Shown in pieces: positions 34,063 through 43,137 of a stretch of DNA of 64,000 nucleotides. The stretch is from Cyanobacteria bacterium SZAS-4. Its GTDB lineage: Bacteria > Cyanobacteriota > Vampirovibrionia > Obscuribacterales > Obscuribacteraceae. The stretch lies in contig JAFEAT010000014.1 of the NCBI GenBank assembly GCA_018266255.1, positions 62,001 to 126,000 on the forward strand, written 5' to 3'. Both the position numbers and the translations under genes were made by a program. Each line of letters starts with the position of its first letter. The first letter of the stretch is position 1. Below the pieces are notes generated by a model that saw only the letters and a program-made list of their open reading frames with translations, had not been told where the DNA came from and did no database searches.

Positions 34063-34521
34063 TTATTCAGCAATCCATTTGTGGATTGTGCGGTCCCAAC
34101 CTTCGATCAGTTCGTCCTTCTTGAAGAAGATGCCGATTTCGCGTTCAGCGCTTGTTGGGCTATCTGAGCCATGCACTGCATTGCGTCCGAGATCAACAGC
34201 GAAGTCACCACGGATGGTGCCAGGCGCTGCATCTTTAGGATTGGTGGCACCGATTACGTTTCTAGCTAAACCGGTAGCATTTTTTCCTTCCCACACCATC
34301 GCGACGATTGGTCCCGATGTGATGAACTTGATCAAGCCATCGAAGAACGGTTTGCCTTTGTGCTCACCATAGTGCTCTTGAGCTAATGCTGGGGTTACTT
34401 GCATCATTTTTAGACCGACAAGTTTAAGTCCACGCTTTTCGAATCGTCCGATGATATCGCCAACAAGTCCACGCTCTACGCCGTCTGGCTTGACGGCTAC
34501 GAATGTACGTTCTTCAGCCAC
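34063..34521 (-). CDS. ndk: Nucleoside diphosphate kinase
   Basis: A 152-residue NDK that moves the gamma phosphate from ATP to other (d)NDPs via a phospho-histidine. The active His is H117 in GRNAVHGSDSPTSAEREI, the family signature; the nucleotide-binding residues lie in KPDGVERGLVG and RNVIGATNP. Length and sequence are full and typical. A soluble hexameric or tetrameric enzyme needed for nucleotide balance. Single gene, divergent from the frameshifted gene at 34548. Confidence 0.97.
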   Translation of the reverse strand: MAEERTFVAVKPDGVERGLVGDIIGRFEKRGLKLVGLKMMQVTPALAQEHYGEHKGKPFFDGLIKFITSGPIVAMVWEGKNATGLARNVIGATNPKDAAPGTIRGDFAVDLGRNAVHGSDSPTSAEREIGIFFKKDELIEGWDRTIHKWIAE

Positions 34522-34547
34522 TTTGATACTCCCTGTACTAATTAATT

Positions 34548-35172
34548 GTGCAGCGGATGCGACAGTTCTATGACCTCTTGATTCGCTACGGAATCAATGC
34601 GCCAAATATGCCGTACAGCTTGCTGCATTGGATATCTCCGGATTATACGCTGTCGACCTGCCTCTTGGATTCAGGCGTTAGCCTGCAAAAATACGTTTTT
34701 GGGTCGCGTAGCCGAGGATTTGCCAATATTTCTAGCTAACTTAAGAGAGTTGCTATTTGGCTTGCATTTCTTAATGGACGTTCCCGATGCGAAAATCAAG
34801 AAAAATCAATCACTTTTGCCGATGGCAGATTTTGAGGCGGTAAGCCAACTTCTTCCGCGGTGCGAAGTCGAGACATCATTGCAGAAGTTTCTAAATCCAC
34901 TGCAACCAACTCAAGAACGATTGAGTAGACTGAAAGATTTCGACTCAACATTTGCCGAGCTGGGAACGAGAATAAAGCAAGATTTTATTGGTCACGGAGG
35001 CACATTGCCAGCGCTTAACAATGTCGCTTGGAGAGCCTACATGGCAGGATTGATCGAATTCGGGATAGTTTTACTGAAGCATCAAGCTGCCTTAATCGAT
35101 CAATTTCTTCCATCGGTTTTCGAAAATCAGGATGACGACCCCGTGTGTAGAATGCTGTTCGGAAGAGAATGA
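34548..35172 (+). pseudogene. Hypothetical gene split by a frameshift at a T5G3 run
   Basis: A GTG start opens a frame that reads like protein (FYDLLIRYGINAPNMPYSLL, then LDSGVSLQKYVFG) and stops at 34739. From about 34700 another frame continues with coding character to 35172 (VAEDLPIFLANLRELLFGL ... DQFLPSVFENQDDDP). The shift point falls at 34696-34703, TTTTTGGG. Removing one base there joins the frames into about 207 residues, so this may be a sequencing error, a phase-variable run or true decay. A shorter intact protein from ATG 34774 (132 residues, mainly helical) is the other reading. I do not recognise the family. Divergent from ndk. Confidence 0.55.
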
Positions 35173-35221
35173 TTGTCGAAGTATTCGTCTAACTCTTGAA
35201 CTCGACGATGTAGATTGTCGA

Positions 35222-37966
35222 CTATAGCTTTATCAGTTTTGCGAATTTAGGATCGAGCAAGCGTTTTCCGGCGCCGCCTTCGAACTCAACGTTGTAGAGT
35301 TCCTTGCCCTTGTCTCCGATTATCTGAACAACTTTACCTGTGCCGAATTTGATGTGTTGAACGGAGTCACCGATCGACAACTTCTCAAATGATTCAGCCG
35401 GACCAGGTGGTCGCATTGCATCATTCTCGCGCGGGTTGCTTGAAGCGTACCGTGGATCATTTTGCGCTTCGCCCGGTCTCATCGCACGTGGACGTTCTCC
35501 GCTACCGGTGCGTTGATTCTGGTTCGCGTTATATTTCGAGTGTGCCGGGCTGTTGCTGCCAGTCGTTTGCCCGTAACCCGAGTTCGGTGAGCTGCTGCGG
35601 TTGTTGTATCCTGAACCGCCGCCGCGATTACCGTATCCAGAGTTGCCTCCGCCGTATCCGCCGCCACCACCTTTGTTGCCGTAGCCACCTGAACCGCCGT
35701 AGCCTCCAGAGCCGCCGCCACCGCGGTTTGAGTTACCATAACCGCCGGAGTTTCCATAACCAGAGTTGTCACCATATTTAGAGCCACCTCCATCATATGA
35801 ATTGCGGTCGCGATATCCGCCGCCACCGCCGCCGGTGCCGTAATTTCCACTTCTGCCGAACTCGCCCTGTCCTGAATAATCAGTTGGGTTTGGTGTCGCC
35901 GTTGGATAGTAGCCCTGTATCAGGCCTGGCGTAATCTCTTTCAAGAATCGACTTGGAATTGTGTAAGTCGAACTGAAACTTGCTCCGGCTCCGCGCTGCA
36001 TCAGCATGCGTTTGCGTGACAGCGTGATGTAGAGAAGATCCGCTGCACGTGTTACTCCAACGTACATCAATCGACGCTCTTCTTCCATTGCTGATGGTGA
36101 GTCCAGTGAGCGAATGTGCGGGAAGAGTCCTTCTTCCAATCCCATCAAAAACACAACAGAAAATTCCAGACCTTTGGCACCATGCAAAGTCATCAACTTG
36201 ATTGTATCTTCGTCCATCTTCACGGCATCGAGATCGCTGACGAGCGAAATGCGTGTCAAGAACGAGTCTAAATCAGGTTCGTCGGCAATGTCTTCGAATT
36301 CCTTCGCGACGTTGACGAATTCTTGCACGTTCTCAATTCGTCCCAGGGCAAGTTCGTCTTTAGACTCTTTTGCTTCTTGCTCGAGTTTTTCAATATATTT
36401 GATGTCTGCCAAAATCAACAGCAGTAACTCTGATACCGCGCTTACGGCAGCCGCATTTTGCCAGCGACGCACTTGCCCTGCGAAATCAGTCAGCCCTTGT
36501 TGTGCTTTTGGTGACAAGTCACGAATTTGCAACGCGGATTCGCATGCTTCCAACATGCTGATGCCGTATTGTTCGGCGAAGCCTTGAACTTTTTCGATTG
36601 TGGTTTTGCCAATGCCGCGCTTTGGCGTGTTGATAGCGCGGTTGAATGCTTGCCCGTCTTTCGGATTGTAGACAAGTTTTAGATACGCGATCATATCTTT
36701 GATTTCTGTGCGCTCGTAGAATCGAGTCGAACCAACCAACGTGTAAGGCATGTGACTGCGCACTAGAACTTCTTCAATCGCGCGGCTTTGTGCATTCGTG
36801 CGATAAAGAATTACGCACTCTGAAAGCGTTTTGCCTCGCGCTTTCAAGCGCTTCAATTCTTCAACTACATAGTGCGCTTCATCGATTTCGTCTTGCGCTT
36901 CGTAGCACTGTGCCTTTGAACCCTGCCCCTTGTTGCAGCGGAGCACTTTTTCCAAACGTTCGGTGTTGTTTTCGATGATGCTGTTCGCTACTTCCAAAAT
37001 GGTGCTGGTCGAGCGATAGTTCTCTTCCAATTTGATCATCGTCGCCATTTTGTAATCGTTCTGGAAACCAAGCAAGATTTTGAAATCGGCTTTTCTCCAG
37101 GAATAAATTGATTGGTCGACATCGCCAACGACCATCAACGTTCGTTCTTCCCAGTTGTTGTGCTCGTCGACTTTCTGATGCGACGTTGGTCCGGCAAGCA
37201 TTTCAACCAGGTCGGCTTGAGATTTATTCGTGTCCTGAAATTCGTCCACCAAGATGTGGCGGAATCGATAGCGAAGTCTTTGCAGACATTTTTCGTTCGT
37301 CTTCATCAGTTCTGTGAAGATCAAAATCAAATCGTCGAAATCCATCGCGTTGTTGCGCGCCATATCTGCTTGATAGGCTGTGTATATTTCAGAGATTCTC
37401 TGCTCTTTGTATGTGCGCGCTGTCGACGCATACTTCGCGGAACTGATGCCGTCATTCTTTAGAGCGGAAATTTCGTAGCGCGTTGCCTTGGGCACAAAAA
37501 CTTTTTCGTCCAAGTTCATGCGCTTGATCACGCCTTTGACGATGTTGACCGTATCCGTCTCGTCGTAGATGACGAAGTTGTTGGTCCATTTGAACCCTTC
37601 AGCCGTCTGGTATTCGTCAATTTCGCGACGCAGAATTCTGGCGCAGACGCTGTGGAAGGTGCCGATGGTTATCCGGCGAGCCTCGTCAAAGCCGACAATC
37701 TTTTCAACGCGGGCTTTCATTTCGCCAGCGGCTTTGTTCGTAAAGGTGACCGCGAGGATACTGTCAGGCTCTTGACCCAATTCTGAGATCAAGAAGGCGA
37801 TGCGGCGGGTCAGAACGGTCGTCTTGCCGCTGCCAGCGCCGGCGATTACAAGCGCCGGTCCCCATTTCAGTGAAACGGCTTCCGCTTGCTGCGGGTTCAA
37901 ATTTGCCAGCAAATCTTGGTTCGCTGGAAAGGCCGAGTTCGAATTTGCCACGACGCCTGTGCTCAT
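35222..37966 (-). CDS. pcrA: UvrD/PcrA-type DNA helicase with a long Gly-rich disordered insert
   Basis: A 914-residue superfamily 1A 3'-5' helicase. Motifs appear in order: GAGSGKTTVLTRR (Walker A), AVTFTNKAAGEMK (Ia), DDLI and LVDEFQDTNKSQ (II), GDVDQSIYSWRKAD (III), LEENYRST (IV), LMTLHGAKGLEFSVVF (V) and MYVGVTRAADLLYI (VI). It unwinds DNA in excision and mismatch repair and removes RecA or stalled polymerase. After motif VI, about residues 700-835 are an unusual low-complexity block of Gly, Tyr, Asn, Ser and Arg with repeated GGYGN and GGGGG. Then comes the normal PcrA C-terminal Tudor-like domain (HIKFGTGKVVQIIG), which binds RNA polymerase in other species. The insert looks like RGG/Gly-Tyr-rich segments that drive condensation. 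Confidence 0.93.
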   Translation of the reverse strand: MSTGVVANSNSAFPANQDLLANLNPQQAEAVSLKWGPALVIAGAGSGKTTVLTRRIAFLISELGQEPDSILAVTFTNKAAGEMKARVEKIVGFDEARRITIGTFHSVCARILRREIDEYQTAEGFKWTNNFVIYDETDTVNIVKGVIKRMNLDEKVFVPKATRYEISALKNDGISSAKYASTARTYKEQRISEIYTAYQADMARNNAMDFDDLILIFTELMKTNEKCLQRLRYRFRHILVDEFQDTNKSQADLVEMLAGPTSHQKVDEHNNWEERTLMVVGDVDQSIYSWRKADFKILLGFQNDYKMATMIKLEENYRSTSTILEVANSIIENNTERLEKVLRCNKGQGSKAQCYEAQDEIDEAHYVVEELKRLKARGKTLSECVILYRTNAQSRAIEEVLVRSHMPYTLVGSTRFYERTEIKDMIAYLKLVYNPKDGQAFNRAINTPKRGIGKTTIEKVQGFAEQYGISMLEACESALQIRDLSPKAQQGLTDFAGQVRRWQNAAAVSAVSELLLLILADIKYIEKLEQEAKESKDELALGRIENVQEFVNVAKEFEDIADEPDLDSFLTRISLVSDLDAVKMDEDTIKLMTLHGAKGLEFSVVFLMGLEEGLFPHIRSLDSPSAMEEERRLMYVGVTRAADLLYITLSRKRMLMQRGAGASFSSTYTIPSRFLKEITPGLIQGYYPTATPNPTDYSGQGEFGRSGNYGTGGGGGGYRDRNSYDGGGSKYGDNSGYGNSGGYGNSNRGGGGSGGYGGSGGYGNKGGGGGYGGGNSGYGNRGGGSGYNNRSSSPNSGYGQTTGSNSPAHSKYNANQNQRTGSGERPRAMRPGEAQNDPRYASSNPRENDAMRPPGPAESFEKLSIGDSVQHIKFGTGKVVQIIGDKGKELYNVEFEGGAGKRLLDPKFAKLIKL

Positions 37967-38026
37967 ATATATGATGTGTCCCCTTAACTATAACCAGCGA
38001 TTAACTGCTCATGACATGCCGCAGTC

Positions 38027-38047
38027 CGGAATCATGCTATGATTCCG
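38027..38047. repeat. Perfect 9-bp palindrome in the 320-base pcrA upstream region
   Basis: The stretch 37967-38287 between pcrA and the SLOG gene is non-coding. In it, CGGAATCAT (38027-38035), a 3-base spacer and ATGATTCCG (38039-38047) form a perfect palindrome 60 bases upstream of the pcrA start. This could be a dimeric repressor operator (pcrA/uvrD is often SOS-controlled) or a hairpin. I found no second copy in front of the umuDC genes. Confidence 0.6.
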
Positions 38048-38287
38048 ACCGGTAACCCTTCCTAAGTCTGCCTTTGCGCGAATTCAAATTAGAAACTTGC
38101 GTAAACTCTTTGAATTCATTGAGACATGCAGTTCGACTTAATTGTGTGACAAGAACAGCTAAGCTGTTGATTAAAACTTGTAAACAGCAGTGACGTCAGA
38201 CAGCCTAAAAGGCGCTAAGACAGGTAATCTAGGGACGGGCTATCAGATAAAACTTTAGCACGGTCACCCAAACTGGTACAAAAACAT

Positions 38288-38803
38288 ATGCCTCTAGAAC
38301 CATCCGCCGCGACAATCCCTACAGTAGATGAGCTAGCCAGCGAGTTGCTCCTCATTCAGCAATCTGGACCACGGCGCGTGGCAATCATCGGAACGCGCAA
38401 CCTGCCTCTGACTCACCAGCAACTGGTTGAGATGCTCAGCTATGCACTCGTTCTGTCAGGCAATCAGGTAGTCACCAGCGGTGGTGCCAACGGATGCAAC
38501 ATGGCAGTGATTCGTGGAGCGCAACGCGCCAACCCCGATAGACTGGAAGTTATCCTTCCGCAGACGCTCGGACAGCAACCAAGTGAAGTGCAAGACCTTC
38601 TCATCGGCATTAAGAATATCACTGAATACCCTGAGCGCCGCACCATGACATTGGCTGATGCCAGTAAGATCTGCAACCACGAAATCATCGACCGTGCGCA
38701 ACAGACTATATGCTTCCTCTATCACACGAGCCACACATTGTTAGAGTCTGTAAGCTACGCAAAAGATCATCGTAAGATCGTCACTAACTTCTATCTCGAC
38801 TAG
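38288..38803 (+). CDS. SLOG-fold protein (DprA/LOG-like)
   Basis: A 171-residue single-domain Rossmann-like protein. RRVAIIGTRNLPLT, then QVVTSGGANGCNMAVIRGAQ, match the nucleotide-binding patterns of the SLOG superfamily (DprA/Smf: GSR...SGGARGID). The cyanobacterial stand-alone type is annotated as DNA recombination-mediator A-like. Whether it binds single-stranded DNA like DprA or a nucleotide ligand like LOG phosphoribohydrolases cannot be decided; the PGGxGTxxE motif of LOG enzymes is absent. It lies 62 bases before mraY and may be in one unit with it. Confidence 0.75.
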   Translation: MPLEPSAATIPTVDELASELLLIQQSGPRRVAIIGTRNLPLTHQQLVEMLSYALVLSGNQVVTSGGANGCNMAVIRGAQRANPDRLEVILPQTLGQQPSEVQDLLIGIKNITEYPERRTMTLADASKICNHEIIDRAQQTICFLYHTSHTLLESVSYAKDHRKIVTNFYLD

Positions 38804-38865
38804 GCTGATAGCTCATTTTTCGATTAAGATAGGAACTAATTTCTGTCTTTGACGAAGAGTCTGTT

Positions 38866-39981
38866 TTGAATTATTTGCCCGGATACACTGAATCGCCACA
38901 TCTCTTGGGTCTGGCATTGGTATCACTGGCGATATCTGCTGTGTTGCTTTATCCATATATCGGCTGGTTGAAGAAGTTCCAGATCGAGCAATATCTGCGC
39001 GAAGACGGTCCCGCCAGTCATGCGCACAAAGCCAAGACGCCAACATCTGGCGGCGTGTGCATCATTCTCGCCAGCTTCATCACCATGGTCATCTGGATGG
39101 TGGTGGATAGCAAGTCACTCGACATACATGTGCTTTTGGTATTCATTTGGGGTCTAGTTTGTGGAGTTGTCGGTATGGTCGATGACGCTGCAAAGGTTAT
39201 GCAGAAAGGGAACAAAGGTGTTCCTGGAAAGATTCGCTTAGCTACAGAAACGCTTGTCGGGCTGGGCTTGGGCTGGTTTCTATATCAAACAGGAACTACT
39301 CTCTACTATCCCGCTCACACAGTCACGGCACCAGCAACGGTGTTTGTTCAAGGGCACCACGTCGGTCTATTCTTTTATCTTTTCTTTGGTGCATTCTTGA
39401 CCGCCGCAACTTCGAACGCAGCCAATCTGCACGACGGCATGGATGGACTCTGTGCGGGAACAAGCGCGCAAGTGTTTGCCGCCATGGCACTTATTTTTCT
39501 AGCAACAGGTCAGATCAATTTTGCAGTGATGTCGGCGATTATGGCTGGTGCAGTTCTTGGATTTCTGTTATGGAATCGCAATCCCGCGGCAGTCTTCATG
39601 GGCGATACAGGCAGTCTGTTTATCGGCGGCATCATGGCTGCGCTCGTCATAGCCGGCGGAATCGTTATCTGGTTCATTCCGTTGTCGCTTATATACAATG
39701 CCGAGGCACTATCGGTGATGGCACAGGTTGCCTATTACAAGCTGACAAAACCGTTCACTCCAGAGAAGCCGATGTCGACACCTGCACTTGTCCTCTACAA
39801 GCTGAGAAACAAGCTGCCTGGCGAAGGGAAGCGCATCTTCCGCATGGCTCCACTGCATCATCATTTCGAGGCGGTGCTTGGTGAAAAGGGCGTCACCGAA
39901 TGGCAAGTCGTTGTGCTTTTCTGGTTCGCGCAGTTCATCTTGTGCGTGGGCACTCTGGCGTTCTTATACTTCTGGCGCTAA
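38866..39981 (+). CDS. mraY: Phospho-N-acetylmuramoyl-pentapeptide transferase MraY
   Basis: A 371-residue integral membrane enzyme that joins UDP-MurNAc-pentapeptide to undecaprenyl phosphate to give lipid I, the first membrane step of peptidoglycan synthesis. About ten helices. The diagnostic loops are present: GMVDDAAKVMQKGNKG (DDxxK region), NAANLHDGMDGL, FMGDTGSLFIGG and APLHHHFEAVLG. The start is a TTG. It stands apart from the usual mur/fts cluster; the neighbours are a SLOG protein and a convergent lipoprotein. Confidence 0.96.
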   Translation: MNYLPGYTESPHLLGLALVSLAISAVLLYPYIGWLKKFQIEQYLREDGPASHAHKAKTPTSGGVCIILASFITMVIWMVVDSKSLDIHVLLVFIWGLVCGVVGMVDDAAKVMQKGNKGVPGKIRLATETLVGLGLGWFLYQTGTTLYYPAHTVTAPATVFVQGHHVGLFFYLFFGAFLTAATSNAANLHDGMDGLCAGTSAQVFAAMALIFLATGQINFAVMSAIMAGAVLGFLLWNRNPAAVFMGDTGSLFIGGIMAALVIAGGIVIWFIPLSLIYNAEALSVMAQVAYYKLTKPFTPEKPMSTPALVLYKLRNKLPGEGKRIFRMAPLHHHFEAVLGEKGVTEWQVVVLFWFAQFILCVGTLAFLYFWR

Positions 39982-39991
39982 CTGAACCTTA

Positions 39992-41074
39992 TTACTTCTG
40001 GGCTCCTTTTATCTGGTCCCAGTGCATGGGCACACTAGCGACCTTCATATCGTCTAGTGTTGACCAATTCTCACCGTTGGGGCGGCTAATCACCTGGAAT
40101 ACTTCTGCGCCATATCCATGCATCAATTGCAGATTGATTCTCTCCACCAATCCTATTGAGGCGAGCTCATTGTCTGTTAACAGAGGGGAAGTTCTGACGG
40201 TGATCTGCCAAACCATCGGCTTTCCTTTGTTTGCGTCGAGTGCAGCAGTATTGTTGTTGCGATAGATTTGCGCCAGAGAAGCGTGGGTGAAAACTGCTTT
40301 GCGCTCGGACTTCTTGGAAGTCAAATTGATTGTGTTGTCTAGAGTCGGACCAAGGTGACAGCCTTCGTTTTCGACTTGCCAGCCGATGTCCTCGTGTACA
40401 AGGTATTTACCGGTGCGTGCGCCTGCGAGATCGTAAGTCGCTTCTATGGCTGAATCTGTATCTGATGCGCGCAGGTTTTGAATTCTCTGCACTGTGTTCT
40501 GTAGATGCTTAAACGCCTCTTCCGACCATGGATGTCTCAATTTGCCCAGTTTCGTAAAGTGTTCCATCACTGCCGGTGGTGCAACAAAATCCCAGCTCTT
40601 ATCCGTTAGATGTGGTCGTCTGCCGAAATCGTGCTGACCACGAATTAAAAGCACTGTTCGTCCCGCAATCGATTCGGTGTAAATGACAGGCTGTCGGACC
40701 GCCATTTGGGAGATGCGATCCATGCCTTTGCCTCCGTAAAGTCTCGTGTCTCCGAGAGTGGTTATGAAGTTTCCAACTTTGCCTTGAACGCGCTTTGATG
40801 CGGTCTCCGTCAATATGATTGCTTGATTGTCCCAGTCGTATGCTTCGATGTCGGCGTCTGCCACAAGCAGTTTTGTCAAAGCTCCAGTTTTGAAATAGGC
40901 TTCCCACTGCGGCCCGCGGTCATAGGTCGGAGGCCGGCTTGTGCTCTCATATATCGCGAAGTCAGCTGCAGGCGTCACGGTCTTCTCCTCGTTGCTCGCC
41001 TGGCAGGAGAGAAAGGCAATCGAAATCACAGTTACGGCAAGCAGTAGTGCGATTACTTTGGTTCGTTGTGGCAT
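39992..41074 (-). CDS. Hypothetical lipoprotein
   Basis: A 360-residue protein with a lipoprotein signal peptide: basic start, VIALLLAVTVISIAF, then LSC with the acceptor Cys at about residue 24. The mature part is mixed alpha/beta; segments such as TVLLIRGQHDFGR and WQITVRTSPLLTDNELA are distinctive, but I match them to no family. No catalytic motif is visible. It is convergent with mraY (10-base gap) and divergent from the TPR-kinase operon. Confidence 0.75.
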   Translation of the reverse strand: MPQRTKVIALLLAVTVISIAFLSCQASNEEKTVTPAADFAIYESTSRPPTYDRGPQWEAYFKTGALTKLLVADADIEAYDWDNQAIILTETASKRVQGKVGNFITTLGDTRLYGGKGMDRISQMAVRQPVIYTESIAGRTVLLIRGQHDFGRRPHLTDKSWDFVAPPAVMEHFTKLGKLRHPWSEEAFKHLQNTVQRIQNLRASDTDSAIEATYDLAGARTGKYLVHEDIGWQVENEGCHLGPTLDNTINLTSKKSERKAVFTHASLAQIYRNNNTAALDANKGKPMVWQITVRTSPLLTDNELASIGLVERINLQLMHGYGAEVFQVISRPNGENWSTLDDMKVASVPMHWDQIKGAQK

Positions 41075-41284
41075 CTGTCGTACCGGTAGTCAACGGTTCT
41101 TTTAGACAACTCTACTATTTCCGACTGTCTCTCCGCTTGGTTGCACAACCAACGATGGTTTCCAAGCATATACGATAGTTAAGATTGGCTGCGCATTGCG
41201 CCTGCTTCGGCAAGTCGCTTGGCTTCTCTGTGTTCGTCATATAATCTAATTCTGGAAACCGCCGACGGCCGATATCAATTACTA

Positions 41285-43135
41285 ATGTCAATTAACGTCA
41301 TGAGCCTAGTCAACGACCTTATCTCTCAGCAGAGATGGGATGAGGCTTATTCGACTCTCAGTCGGTTTGCGCAGCAGCAGCCCAACGACCCACAGATCGA
41401 GTACGAATTAGGCGTTTTGTGTTTCAACATGGGTCGTTATGCCGATGCAGAAATGCACCTCAAGATTTCGCTTTCGATTTACGCAGACAGTCCGGAAGCT
41501 CACTACCATCTCGGACTGACACTTCTGAAAGAAGACCGCCCGCAAGAGGCGATGCCCGAATTTCGCGAAGCTTGTGAGCGTAAAGAAAACTTTGCCGTTG
41601 GTCATTTGCATTGGGGCGTCGCTCTGGTTGCGATGGGCAAGTTGAGCGGAGCACTCGGTCAGTTCAATCAAGCGATCAAGCTCAATCCACAGATGTCGTC
41701 TGCGTATTATCAGGCTGCGGTTGCCTGCTTCAATCAGGGGCAATATGTTGAAGCTGTTCAATATTTTCAAAAGGCATGCAACGTTGCGCCAAATTTGGGA
41801 GAGGCTTACAACGGGCTTGGTGTCACGCTTGCCGCGATGGGCAAGTATGAAGATGCGGTTCAGTGTTTTGCAAAAGCGTGGCAGGTTGATAATTCATTAG
41901 CTGCAGTGCAGCGCAATTGGGCATCAGCACTGGTGCAGCTCGGTCAAGTAGATGAAGCGATCAAGCACTATCAAGATGCAGTCGGTGTAACAACTCGCAT
42001 GCTCTCGGCCAAAGAGCGAGCGGTGACGTATAACGACTGGGGAGTGAATTTATATCGCGCCAATCGCATGGATGAAGCGGCTGAGAAATTAGTGTATGCA
42101 GTTGATGTAGACCCAGGCTTCTCGGGCGCCCATCTCAATTTGGGATTGGTAAGAACCTCTCTGCAAGAGTTCGAAATGGCAGCAGAAGCGTTTGAAAAAG
42201 CGTTGGAGATTAACCCCGGTCAAACGGATATCGCGTTGAATAGTGCGATTACATACTTGATGGTCGGTCGTTATTCCGAATCTTTAGACCGGCTCAAAGA
42301 TTTGCAGGCCAAGGGCGCCAAAGGTTCCGAGCTTGATTTTTGGCTTGGTTATGCCTATCTTGCCATGGGTAACAATGCTGCTGCACAAGAGAATTTCGAA
42401 AAATCTATTTATTCCAACTCGACGAACTACATGGCGCTCGATGGCTTGGGTTGCTGCTTTGCTTTGAATGGGCAGCACCCGGAAGCGATCGATAAATTCA
42501 CGCAGTGTTTGGCGCTAAATCGAGATTATGCGCTCGGTCACTTGCACCTGGCGCGCAGTTTGGAAGCTGTGGGACGCGCTGATGCTGCGCTTCTCGAATA
42601 TCGTGAGGCGGTCTCGCGAGATCCTAAATGCTTGTTGCCAGAGAAGGAAACTATCGAAGTGCTACTACGCGCATCACACTTCGAGCAAGTGCTGGAGCGG
42701 TCTATGAAGCTGCTCGAAATTGCGCCAATGGATTCAGACGCCAAGCTTAGTTTAGCGAAAGCACTGCGTGCGCAGAACAAGCTGACTGAAGCGCTCAGCT
42801 TGTTAGAGGCAATGTTTCAAGTTGATCCGAACAATGGACCAGCTCTCGTTTTGACCGGGCAGATTTTCCTGGCTCAGGGACGTTTTGTCGAAGCCGATGA
42901 ACAATTCCGTGTTGCGTCAACCGCCTTCGATGGCGATGCCGTGCTTTATTACTCGTGGGGCAAAAGCTTATCGTTGCTCGGTCTGCATGAGTTGGCGTTA
43001 GAAAAATATGCCAAGGCTTCTGAGATCGATCCCTATGACGCAGACGTTTACGAAGCCTGGGGAGCCGCACTCAAGACGCTCGGACGTTTTGGTGAAGCTG
43101 CCGAGGTATTTAAACGTGCTTCGGAGTACATGTAG
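41285..43135 (+). CDS. Large TPR protein, first gene of a TPR - histidine kinase - HD-GYP operon
   Basis: A cytoplasmic protein of about 616 residues made almost entirely of tetratricopeptide repeats (some 15-17), with consensus elements such as AYNGLGVTLAAMGKYEDAVQ and ALNSAITYLMVGRYSESL. The start is uncertain: ATG at 41285 or 41300, or a TTG at 41219; I use 41285. It stops 2 bases before the kinase gene, so the two are coupled. TPR arrays in such operons often dock or modulate the kinase or its targets. No enzymatic domain is present. Confidence 0.88.
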   Translation: MSINVMSLVNDLISQQRWDEAYSTLSRFAQQQPNDPQIEYELGVLCFNMGRYADAEMHLKISLSIYADSPEAHYHLGLTLLKEDRPQEAMPEFREACERKENFAVGHLHWGVALVAMGKLSGALGQFNQAIKLNPQMSSAYYQAAVACFNQGQYVEAVQYFQKACNVAPNLGEAYNGLGVTLAAMGKYEDAVQCFAKAWQVDNSLAAVQRNWASALVQLGQVDEAIKHYQDAVGVTTRMLSAKERAVTYNDWGVNLYRANRMDEAAEKLVYAVDVDPGFSGAHLNLGLVRTSLQEFEMAAEAFEKALEINPGQTDIALNSAITYLMVGRYSESLDRLKDLQAKGAKGSELDFWLGYAYLAMGNNAAAQENFEKSIYSNSTNYMALDGLGCCFALNGQHPEAIDKFTQCLALNRDYALGHLHLARSLEAVGRADAALLEYREAVSRDPKCLLPEKETIEVLLRASHFEQVLERSMKLLEIAPMDSDAKLSLAKALRAQNKLTEALSLLEAMFQVDPNNGPALVLTGQIFLAQGRFVEADEQFRVASTAFDGDAVLYYSWGKSLSLLGLHELALEKYAKASEIDPYDADVYEAWGAALKTLGRFGEAAEVFKRASEYM

Positions 43136-43137
43136 CA

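Noticed and set aside
34548..34774. Second selenoprotein (stop at 34739)
   Set aside because: The continuing frame is a different one, so it is a frameshift and not a recoded UGA. No other gene showed an in-frame TGA with coding character on both sides.
35389..35850. Frames opposite and beside the Gly-rich insert of pcrA
   Set aside because: They are by-products of repeated GGN codons and lie in the middle of a well-supported helicase gene.
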